43,566 nucleotides of DNA from Nitriliruptoria bacterium (GTDB lineage Bacteria > Actinomycetota > Nitriliruptoria > Euzebyales > Egibacteraceae): contig PWER01000167.1 in the NCBI GenBank assembly GCA_003553565.1, positions 1 to 43,566 of the forward strand, read 5' to 3'. Under the pieces are notes generated by a model. It did not search any database. It was not told where the DNA came from and worked only from the letters and a program-made list of their open reading frames with translations. Made by a program: the position numbers and the translations under genes. Positions within the stretch are counted from its first letter, which is position 1. The number at the start of each line of letters is the position of its first letter. Shown piece after piece: positions 8,288 through 15,392 of this stretch.

Positions 8288-8887
8288 ATGACCGACACGG
8301 CCAACACCGCGACCCTGCCCGAGAAGGTCGACCCGAGCACCCTGACCGAGCTGCGCTCGGAGGGCCCCGACCACGTGCTCATCGACGTGCGCACCCCCGC
8401 CGAGTTCGAGTCCGAGCACCTCGACGGGGCGATCAACATCCCACTGGACACCCTCAAGGAGGATCCCGAGCGCATCGCCTCCGAGATCGACGCGCCGCCG
8501 GTGCTGGTGTGCCGCTCGGGCACCCGCGCCTCGCAGGCCGCCGAGACCCTCACCCAGGCCGGCATCGACGGCCAGCGGGTGATGGAGGGCGGCATGCTGG
8601 CCTGGCTGCAGTCGCAGCAGGACCGCGACCTGGTGCGCGGCCGGGAGCGCTGGGACATCGAGCGTCAGGTGCGCTTCGTCGCCGGCCTGCTGGTGCTGAT
8701 CGGCGTGCTGGCCAGCCTGGCCTGGCCACCGGCGCTGGCGCTGTCGGGCTTCGTGGGCGCGGGCCTGGTGTTCGCCGCGGCCACCAACACCTGCGCCATG
8801 GGCATGGCGCTGGCCAAGATGCCCTGGAACGGCACCGCCGAGCAGTGCGACGTCGACATGGCCGTCCAGCGGCTCGCGCGGCGCTGA
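8288..8887 (+). CDS. Membrane-bound rhodanese, YgaP-like
   Basis: 199 aa, ATG with GAGGTG upstream. The rhodanese domain (about 14-110) has VLIDVRTPAEFESEHLDGAI and the active loop VLVCRSGTRAS with Cys75. Two transmembrane segments follow (about 128-145 and 150-170, the DUF2892 part), then TNTCAMGMALAKMPWN, which matches the conserved end of E. coli YgaP. YgaP-type proteins move sulfane sulfur at the inner face of the membrane and have been linked to thiocyanate or sulfur export. A second cysteine pair (TNTC and EQC) in the C-terminal part is worth noting. It is the second gene of the persulfide cluster. Confidence 0.9.
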   Translation: MTDTANTATLPEKVDPSTLTELRSEGPDHVLIDVRTPAEFESEHLDGAINIPLDTLKEDPERIASEIDAPPVLVCRSGTRASQAAETLTQAGIDGQRVMEGGMLAWLQSQQDRDLVRGRERWDIERQVRFVAGLLVLIGVLASLAWPPALALSGFVGAGLVFAAATNTCAMGMALAKMPWNGTAEQCDVDMAVQRLARR

Positions 8888-8940
8888 CCCACCGATCCGG
8901 CTGCCGTCGCGTCCGCGCGCCCGGCAGCCAGCCACCACTC

Positions 8941-8970
8941 CGGGAGGGCGGCCCACGGGTCGCCCTCCCG
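8941..8970 (+). terminator. Perfect 10-bp hairpin between the YgaP-like and permease genes
   Basis: CGGGAGGGCG (8941-8950) pairs with CGCCCTCCCG (8961-8970) around a 10-nt loop. It lies 41 bp before the permease GTG, with no T tract. Like the hairpin at 8184 it separates same-strand genes of one cluster, so attenuation or RNA processing is as likely as full termination. Confidence 0.6.
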
Positions 8971-9010
8971 CCTGCTGGCGGGCACCCGGCTGCGCTCGCG
9001 GAGGGCTCAC

Positions 9011-10825
9011 GTGGACGCGATCACCTTCGAGATGGGGCTGGTGCTGGCGATCCTGGCCGGCGCGATCACCCTGTTCGTCACCGAGGTCGTGCGCATCGAC
9101 GTCGCCGCGATCCTGCTGATGGTGGTGATCGGGCTGTCGGGGCTGGTGCCCCCTGCCGAGGTCTTCGCCGGGTTCTCCAGCAACGCCGTCGTGTCGATCA
9201 TGGCGGTCATGATCATCGGCGGCGCCCTGGACCGGGTCGGGGTGATGCGTGCGGTCGCCGGGTGGCTGCTGCGCTTCGGCGGTGCCACCGAGCGCCGCAT
9301 CACCGCCTCCTTGTCGCTGTCGGTCGGCGGCCTCAGCGCGTTCATGCAGAACATCGGCGCGGCCGCGCTGTTCCTGCCGGTCGCCGAGCGCATCGGCGAG
9401 CGCACCAGCATCGCCCCCTCGCGGCTGCTGATGCCCATGGGGTTCGCGGCGATCCTCGGCGGCACCCTCACGCTGGTGGCCTCGGGGCCACTGATCCTGC
9501 TCAATGACCTGCTGGCCTCCTCGGCCCAGAGCATCGGCGTGGAGATCGAGCCCTACGGGCTGTTCGCCCCCACCCCGATCGGGCTGGTGCTGCTGCTGGG
9601 AGGCGTGGCGTTCTTCACCACGCTCGGCCGGCGCTTCATGCCGGCCAGCGGGCAGGGCGCACCGGCCCCCGCTGACGCGGTGGATCACGTCGCCGAGGTC
9701 TACGGGCTCGCCCAGGGGCTCCGCGCGGTGCAGGTGCCGAGCGACAGTCCGCTGGTGGGACGCGACGTCGAGTCGGTGGAGGCCACCAGCGGCTCGGTGC
9801 AGCTCAGCGCGCTCGCCCATCACGACGGGCTGACCGTCGCACCGCCGCGCGAGGCCACCGTGCCCTCCGGCGCGGTGCTCGGGCTGCTGGGCCGTGACAC
9901 CGACCTCGACCGCTTCGTCGCCGAGCACGGGCTCGAGGCCGCCGACCCCACACCGTTGCGGGCGCTGGAGGACGAAGCTCTGGCAGGGCTCGCCGAGGTC
10001 GTGGTGCGGCCCGGCTCCGCGGCGGTCGGGGCCCGCCTGCGCGACCTGCGGCTGCGACTGCGCTACGGCGTGAGCGTGCTGGCCATCCACCGCGGCGAGG
10101 AGGTGCTGACCACCGATCTGCGCGCGCGGCAGCTGTCGGCGGGGGACGTGCTGGTGGTGTTCTCCACCTGGGATCGCCTCTCGGAGCTCGATGACGACGA
10201 CGCCTTCGTGGTCCTGACCGACCATCCCACCGAGCCGCCCCGCACCGCCAAGATGCCCTGGGCGCTGGGCTTCTTCGCGGTGGCTCTGGGCCTGGTCATC
10301 GCCACCGACCTGCAGCTGTCGCTGGCGCTCATGACCGGCGCGATCGGGATGCTGGTCTCGGGGGTGGTCTCGCCCGACGAGGCCTACCGGGCGATCTCGT
10401 GGAAGACGGTGTTCCTGCTGGCCTCACTGATCCCGCTGGGTCAGGCCGTCGAGGACACCGGCACCGCCGCCTGGATCGCCGACGGGGTCATCGCCGCCAC
10501 CGGCGATCTGCCGCCGTGGGGGCTGCAGCTGGTCATCGCCGCGCTGGCCACGGTGTTCACCCTGGTGGTGTCCAACGTGGGCGCGACCGTGCTGCTCGTG
10601 CCGCTGGCGGCCAACGTGGCCGTGGGGGTGGGCGCCGACCCGGCGCAGTTCGGTCTGATCGTGGCGCTGGCGGTCTCCAACGCGTTCCTGCTGCCGACCC
10701 ACCAGGTCAACGCGCTGCTGATGGGCCCGGGCGGCTATCGGGTGGTGGACTACCTGCGCGCCGGCGGCGCGATGACCGTGCTGTTCCTGGTGCTGCTGAT
10801 CCCTGCGGTGAACCTCTTCGCGTGA
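9011..10825 (+). CDS. SLC13/DASS-type anion permease with two RCK_C (TrkA-C) domains
   Basis: 604 aa, GTG start with GGAGGG about 5 nt upstream. Two membrane halves (about 1-210 and 415-604, roughly ten helices) bracket a soluble middle. The middle holds two RCK_C modules, about 240-325 (LRAVQVPSDSPLVGRDVESV) and 335-405 (LAEVVVRPGSAAVGARLRDL). The first half has FMQNIGAAALFLPVA and the second VSNVGATVLLVPLAAN, the repeated N-x-G/A-A helix-hairpin elements of this family. Members carry sulfate, dicarboxylates and other anions; RCK_C domains bind small ligands or nucleotides. Its position behind the persulfide genes suggests sulfite, sulfate or thiosulfate transport; direction and substrate are inference. 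Confidence 0.87.
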   Translation: MDAITFEMGLVLAILAGAITLFVTEVVRIDVAAILLMVVIGLSGLVPPAEVFAGFSSNAVVSIMAVMIIGGALDRVGVMRAVAGWLLRFGGATERRITASLSLSVGGLSAFMQNIGAAALFLPVAERIGERTSIAPSRLLMPMGFAAILGGTLTLVASGPLILLNDLLASSAQSIGVEIEPYGLFAPTPIGLVLLLGGVAFFTTLGRRFMPASGQGAPAPADAVDHVAEVYGLAQGLRAVQVPSDSPLVGRDVESVEATSGSVQLSALAHHDGLTVAPPREATVPSGAVLGLLGRDTDLDRFVAEHGLEAADPTPLRALEDEALAGLAEVVVRPGSAAVGARLRDLRLRLRYGVSVLAIHRGEEVLTTDLRARQLSAGDVLVVFSTWDRLSELDDDDAFVVLTDHPTEPPRTAKMPWALGFFAVALGLVIATDLQLSLALMTGAIGMLVSGVVSPDEAYRAISWKTVFLLASLIPLGQAVEDTGTAAWIADGVIAATGDLPPWGLQLVIAALATVFTLVVSNVGATVLLVPLAANVAVGVGADPAQFGLIVALAVSNAFLLPTHQVNALLMGPGGYRVVDYLRAGGAMTVLFLVLLIPAVNLFA

Positions 10826-10912
10826 TCGTGGCGTGAGAGCCGTGTGCTCCACTGTGGGCACGCCGGGCACCGGCGCGCCCGCACGCTGACCCGATCCGAG
10901 AGGTGTCATCCG

Positions 10913-11320
10913 ATGACCGACTCCCAGCACGAGACCGGCGGGACCGCCAGCCAGCAGGGCGGGCTCGACCCGCAGGTCGGGGGACTGCTCTCCTACCTGC
11001 TGTTCGGGTGGATCGGCGGCCTCATCATGTTCCTGACCCAGAGCCACCGCGAGGTGCGCTTCCACGGGATGCAGTCGATCGTCTTCTCGGTCGCGCTGCT
11101 CGTGATCTACATCGGCCTGACCGTGGTGTCGGGGATCCTCTCGTTCGTGCCGTTCCTGGGCCTTATCATCGCGGCCGTGCTCACGCCCCTCATCGGCCTC
11201 GCCTCGTTCGCCCTGTGGATCTTCCTGTGCATCAAGGGCTACAACCTCGACCACTTCAAGCTGCCGGTGGTCGGCGACCTCGCCGAGCAGTGGTCGGGCT
11301 ACCACGCCGCGGCCGAGTAG
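10913..11320 (+). CDS. DUF4870 (Tic20-like) small membrane protein
   Basis: 135 aa. The ATG at 10913 is chosen for its GAGAGGTG site 9 nt upstream. The sequence has the DUF4870 pattern: a short polar N-terminus, GGLLSYLLFGWIGGLIMFL, then VRFHGMQSIVFSVALLVIY, two further hydrophobic segments and IFLCIKGYNLDHFKLPVVGD. Three to four transmembrane helices. The function of the family is unknown. It follows the permease gene by 87 bp on the same strand and is closed by a strong hairpin. Confidence 0.87.
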   Translation: MTDSQHETGGTASQQGGLDPQVGGLLSYLLFGWIGGLIMFLTQSHREVRFHGMQSIVFSVALLVIYIGLTVVSGILSFVPFLGLIIAAVLTPLIGLASFALWIFLCIKGYNLDHFKLPVVGDLAEQWSGYHAAAE

Positions 11321-11330
11321 CGCCGGCGTG

Positions 11331-11379
11331 CTGACGGCCGGTGCGCGCCAGCGCGCTGGCCGTGCGCACCGGCCGTCAG
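11331..11379. terminator. Long bidirectional terminator hairpin between convergent genes
   Basis: CTGACGGCCGGTGCGC (11331-11346) pairs perfectly over 16 bp with GCGCACCGGCCGTCAG (11364-11379). The loop region holds a second palindrome, GCCAGCGCGCTGGC (11347-11360). The stem reaches into the last codons of the BTAD regulator gene on the other strand, so it can stop transcription from both sides. Confidence 0.8.
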
Positions 11380-13622
11380 CCGCCGCCTGCCGCGAGTCGG
11401 CCACCTGGTGCTGCGGCCAGGCCTTCGGCCACCGGCTCGCGCAGCGCCAGGCGGCGGGCCAGGCGACGCAGGGTCCGGCTGCTGCGATCGCGTCCGAGCA
11501 CCCGCTCCTCGGCCTCGGGGTCGTCGAGGGTGGCCGCGCTCGCGAGCAGCCGCGCGCGACCCGCACTGACCTCGCTCCGGGCGACGTCGGTGCGGTCGTG
11601 CGCCAGTGCCACCTGCGCCCGCGTGGCGCGCACCTCCGGCTCGACGTCGGCGGGCAGCAGCTGGTCGTCGAGCAGCTCACCCGCTGACCGCGCCGCGACC
11701 CGGGCCTCCTCCCAGCGCTCCAGCGCCAGCAGGCTCAGCGCCCGCGCCGCCTCGGTGGTGGCGACCTGGTGCTCCTCCCCGCGCTCGCGGTGGGCGCGCG
11801 CGGCCCCGTGCAGCGCTCGGCAGGCGCGCTCGTGGCGCCCGCGCCGCTGGTCCAGCAGGCCCTGCAGCCGCAGCAGCCGCGGCTCGCTCGCCGGATCTGC
11901 GGCTCCCCGGCGGCGCACCGCGGGATCGCAGGCCAGCAGCGGCGGGATGGGCTGATCCTCGGGCGCGTCGACCGCGAGGGCGAGCTGGACCAGCGCTGCC
12001 GCCAGCTGGCGTCCCCGCGACGGGGTGGCGGTGGTCGCACCCAGCGCCTCCCGCAGCGCCGCATCAGCCTGCTCGGTGGCACCGGCGCGCCGGTAGGCCT
12101 CGGCAACGCCCAGCAGGGCGCGCTCGACGAGGTCACCGCGCGCATCCGCGCGGGCGTCGCGCACGGCCTGCTCCGCGGCCTGGCGCGCAGCGCGCAGGTC
12201 GCCGGACTGCAGCAGCGCCTGGGCGCGCAGGTGGGCGCACTCCCAGGCCAGGTCGAGACGCCCGATCGCCCGGGCTCGCTCCTCGGTGGCCGCGACCTGG
12301 GCCAGCGCGGACGCGGGCCGCCCGCATCGCACGTGCTCGCCGATGAGCACGAGGTCGCTGCGCAGCAGCACCTCGTCGAGCATCGCGGCGCCGACGCGCG
12401 CATCGGAGGCGCGGGCGACCGCTTCGCCGGCAGAGGCCAGCGCGCGGTGCCCGGCCCCACGCGCCGAGGCGCGTGCCGCCTGCTCGAGCAGCAGCTGCGC
12501 CTGCATGCTGGGATCGTCGTCGAGGTGCTGCGCCGCGCGCTCCGCATGCGCTCGCGCGTCCTCGAGCCGTGCGTCCTCCCGCGCCAGGCGCGCACGCTCC
12601 AGCATCGCCGTGGGCGTGGCCACGGCCGCCAGCCGTTGATCGGCGGCGTCGACGTCACCGACCGCAAGGGCGGCCACGACCTCGCCGCACCACCCCTCGA
12701 ACCGGCGGGGCGCCTGCACCAGGCTCAGCCGCGGGCTGCTCGCAGCCAGCGCGCGGCGGTGCTCGTCGACGCGCCCGGCGGCGGCGACCGTCGCCGCGGA
12801 GGGCGCCGTCGTCGCCGAGGGAGCGGGGTCCCCGGGTGCGGCAGCGTCGCCGGCGCCCTCAGGCGGGTCGTGGGTCCTGCCGGCGTCGGCGTGCGCGAAA
12901 GGGCCGCGCAGCTCCTCGATCCGACTCAGCGTGGCGGGCTCGGGCGCCAGCCCGTCCCGAGCGAGCCGCTCGGCGTGACGGTCGAAGGTGGACAGCGCCA
13001 CGCTCGGGCGCCCGGCCGTCACCGCGGCGCTGATCAGCTGGCGCAGCGGCTCCTCGTCCACCGTCTCGTGCTCGCAGAGCCGCTGCAGCACCGCGATGGC
13101 CGCGTCGACGCTGCCTGCCTCCTGCAGCTCGGTCGCGACCTGACGGGCCAGCGCCACGTACTCGCTGTGCACCGCCTCGCGCACGCTGTCGAGCCACGGC
13201 AGCGACAGACCGGGCAGCAGCTGATCGTGGTAGAGGTCGAGGGCGGCGCGGCGCGCTGCGAGCGACTCGGACGCCACGTTGCCGCGGAGCTCCTCCACAT
13301 CGAGCCAGCGCGCCTCGCGCGGCAGGTGCACCGTCTCGTCGTCCACCTGCAGCGGCAGCTCGGGCAGCCCGCGCCGCAGCAGCCACAGCGTGCTGTTGAG
13401 CCGCTGTCGCGCGATGCGCTCTGACAGGTCGGGGCGCAGCCGCTCGGCCAGCCGCGTGCGTGGATGCGCGCGCGGCTCGAGCAGCAGCATCGCCAACAGC
13501 GCGTGGGTGCGCGCCGGTGGCGCCGCCAGCGACCGGTCGCCCTGCTCGACGGAGAGGCCTCCCAGCAGCCGGAACCGCAGCGGCTGGGCCGCCTGCTGCT
13601 CGGGCGTGAACGGCGTCGTCAT
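11376..13622 (-). CDS. BTAD-family (SARP-like) transcriptional regulator with long helical-repeat C-terminus, no ATPase
   Basis: 748 aa; ATG at 13622 with AGGGGG upstream. Longer frames to 13709 exist but would run through the operator repeats. Residues about 13-105 form an OmpR-type winged helix (LRFRLLGGLSVEQGDRSLAA, then SERIARQRLNSTLWLLRRGL), and about 105-260 the bacterial transcriptional activator domain (LDYHDQLLPGL-like YHDQLLPGLSLPWLDSVREA; CEHETVDEEPLRQLI). A low-complexity linker precedes about 430 residues of alanine- and arginine-rich helical repeats, probably TPR-like. There is no P-loop, unlike AfsR-type SARPs. It is divergent from the aldehyde dehydrogenase gene across a region with 11-bp-spaced heptamers, so it probably controls that gene and itself. 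Confidence 0.85.
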   Translation of the reverse strand: MTTPFTPEQQAAQPLRFRLLGGLSVEQGDRSLAAPPARTHALLAMLLLEPRAHPRTRLAERLRPDLSERIARQRLNSTLWLLRRGLPELPLQVDDETVHLPREARWLDVEELRGNVASESLAARRAALDLYHDQLLPGLSLPWLDSVREAVHSEYVALARQVATELQEAGSVDAAIAVLQRLCEHETVDEEPLRQLISAAVTAGRPSVALSTFDRHAERLARDGLAPEPATLSRIEELRGPFAHADAGRTHDPPEGAGDAAAPGDPAPSATTAPSAATVAAAGRVDEHRRALAASSPRLSLVQAPRRFEGWCGEVVAALAVGDVDAADQRLAAVATPTAMLERARLAREDARLEDARAHAERAAQHLDDDPSMQAQLLLEQAARASARGAGHRALASAGEAVARASDARVGAAMLDEVLLRSDLVLIGEHVRCGRPASALAQVAATEERARAIGRLDLAWECAHLRAQALLQSGDLRAARQAAEQAVRDARADARGDLVERALLGVAEAYRRAGATEQADAALREALGATTATPSRGRQLAAALVQLALAVDAPEDQPIPPLLACDPAVRRRGAADPASEPRLLRLQGLLDQRRGRHERACRALHGAARAHRERGEEHQVATTEAARALSLLALERWEEARVAARSAGELLDDQLLPADVEPEVRATRAQVALAHDRTDVARSEVSAGRARLLASAATLDDPEAEERVLGRDRSSRTLRRLARRLALREPVAEGLAAAPGGRLAAGGG

Positions 13623-13689
13623 GGCATCCCCCTGCTCGTGCACTGGTGTCGTGCTGTGTGCCAGCGACCCGCAGGATGCGCGAGCGACC

Positions 13690-13729
13690 GTGACACGAGC
13701 GTGACACATCCGTGATGCTCGCGTGAGCG
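13690..13729 (+). promoter_or_regulatory. Four GTGA-type heptamers at exact 11-bp spacing (SARP/BTAD operator)
   Basis: GTGACAC (13690), GTGACAC (13701), GTGATGC (13712) and GTGAGCG (13723) each start 11 bp after the last, leaving 4-bp spacers. SARP-family OmpR-type domains bind direct heptamer repeats of just this geometry, on one face of the helix. They lie in the 229-bp gap between the divergent BTAD regulator and aldehyde dehydrogenase genes. Confidence 0.75.
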
Positions 13730-13851
13730 GGGCACGTCGACGCCGCGTCGGTGTCGTGTCGACGCTGCCGCCAGGCGGTCTCGATCGGCAGGCCCGCGGT
13801 CAACGCCGCCGCGAGGGGCACGATGGGGAGCGGAGACCGACTGGAGCGCCG

Positions 13852-15351
13852 ATGCCCGCCACCCTCACCGACCACGGATCCCTCACCTCCCATGAGCCGG
13901 CCACCGGCGTCCCGGTGGGCCGCTTCCCCGTCGACGACGAGGCCGCGGTGAGCGCCGCCGTCGCACGCGCCCGCGAGGGGGCGGCGTGGTGGTGGGGCCT
14001 CGGGTTCGCCGGGCGTCGCGCGCGGCTGCTGGCATGGAAGGTGCTGCTGGCGCGACGCGCCGAGGAGATCGTCGCGCTGGTGCAGCGCGAGACGGGCAAG
14101 CCCCGCAGCGACGCGATGATCGAGCTGCTTTTGGGGCTGGACCGGCTCGACTGGTCGGCGCGGCACGCCGGGCGCGTGCTCGGGGGCGAGCGGCGGCGTC
14201 CGAACCTGCTCGCGCTGAACCAGCGGCTGCGCGTCGAGCGCGTTCCCAAGGGCGTCGTCGGGGCGATCACACCGTGGAACTTCCCGCTGTTCATCACGCT
14301 GCAGACGGTCGCCTCGGCGCTGGCAGCCGGCAACGCGGTGGTGCACAAGCCCAGCGAGCACACGCCCTCGGTGGGCGCGTGGCTGGTCGAGACCCTCGCA
14401 GAGGTCACCCCCGAGCAGTCGATCATGGAGCTGGTCACCGGGTTCGGCGACACCGGCGCTGCGCTGTGCCGGGCGCCGGTGGACCACCTCGCCTTCACCG
14501 GTTCGCCGGCCACCGGCCGGGCCGTGATGACCGCGGGCGCCGAGTCGCTGACGCCGGTCACGCTCGAGCTCGGCGGCGTCGATGCGGCCATCGTCGACGC
14601 TGATGCCGACCTGGCGCGCGCCGCCCGCGGCGTGGTCTACCCGGCCATGCTCAACGCCGGCCAGATGTGCATCGGCGTGGAGCGCGCCTACGTCAGCACG
14701 GCGGTCTACGACGAGTTCTGCGCGGCGGTGGCCGACAGCGTCCGCGACGTGACCGCGGGCGCCGAGCAGGACGCTGCCTATGGGCCGATGACCGTGCCCG
14801 AGCAGGTCGAGGTCGTGCGCGACCACCTCGACGACGCCCTGGCCCGCGGGGCACGACCGCTGGTCGGGGGTCCCGCGTCGATCCGACCGCCGTTCGTGGA
14901 CCCGATCGTGCTGGTGGACGTGCCCGACGACGCGCGCCTGCTGCACGAGGAGACCTTCGGCCCCATGCTGCCGATCCTGCCGGTGGACGACGCCAGCGAG
15001 GCCGTGGCCCGCACCAACGCTGTGGCCACGCTCGGCGTGCACGTGTGGGGCCAGGCCAACGCCGCCTGGATCGCCCGGCACGTGCACGCGGACCTGGCCG
15101 CCATCAACGGTGCGCTGTCCTATGCGATGGCACCCAGCGCACCCTTCGGCGGCGTCGGCGGCTCGGGGTTCGGGCGGATGTCGGGGCCCGAGGGCCTGCG
15201 CGAGCTGTCGCGGGCGCGCACGATCGCCCGCGAGCGGGTGCGCCTGCCGTTCGACCTCGCGAGCTTCGAGCAGCCCGACTGGCTGCTGCCCCGACTCGAG
15301 CGGGTGCTGCGCTGGCGTCACGGTGCTCGCGCCAGCGCGCGGGAGCGCTGA
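13852..15351 (+). CDS. NAD(P)-dependent aldehyde dehydrogenase
   Basis: 499 aa; ATG at 13852 with GGAG 5 nt upstream. All main family motifs are seen: TPWNFPLFITLQTVASALAA and VVHKPSEHTP (cofactor binding), FTGSPATGRAVM, LELGG with the general-base Glu, NAGQMC with the catalytic Cys, and HEETFGPMLPI. The residue after LELGG is V-D instead of the usual K-N/K-S. The C-terminus has an extra segment of about 40 residues (LPFDLASFEQPDWLL). It oxidises an unknown aldehyde to the acid; succinic-semialdehyde-type enzymes are among the nearest in general pattern. Between two BTAD regulator genes and behind SARP-type repeats, it looks like a single inducible target gene. Confidence 0.92.
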   Translation: MPATLTDHGSLTSHEPATGVPVGRFPVDDEAAVSAAVARAREGAAWWWGLGFAGRRARLLAWKVLLARRAEEIVALVQRETGKPRSDAMIELLLGLDRLDWSARHAGRVLGGERRRPNLLALNQRLRVERVPKGVVGAITPWNFPLFITLQTVASALAAGNAVVHKPSEHTPSVGAWLVETLAEVTPEQSIMELVTGFGDTGAALCRAPVDHLAFTGSPATGRAVMTAGAESLTPVTLELGGVDAAIVDADADLARAARGVVYPAMLNAGQMCIGVERAYVSTAVYDEFCAAVADSVRDVTAGAEQDAAYGPMTVPEQVEVVRDHLDDALARGARPLVGGPASIRPPFVDPIVLVDVPDDARLLHEETFGPMLPILPVDDASEAVARTNAVATLGVHVWGQANAAWIARHVHADLAAINGALSYAMAPSAPFGGVGGSGFGRMSGPEGLRELSRARTIARERVRLPFDLASFEQPDWLLPRLERVLRWRHGARASARER

Positions 15352-15392
15352 CCGCCCGCGCCAGCCCCTCGGGCGCCCGGGCGATGGGCGGC

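Noticed and set aside
6308-10225. A 1305-codon open frame on the minus strand
   Set aside because: Only its last 89 codons (the CstR-like protein) are real. The rest is antisense to the dioxygenase, YgaP-like and permease genes and has the repetitive His/Gln/Gly/Arg make-up of a GC-rich shadow frame.
13622-13709. An upstream start for the first BTAD regulator at 13709
   Set aside because: It would place the coding region across the heptamer array, and the ATG at 13622 has a strong ribosome binding site.
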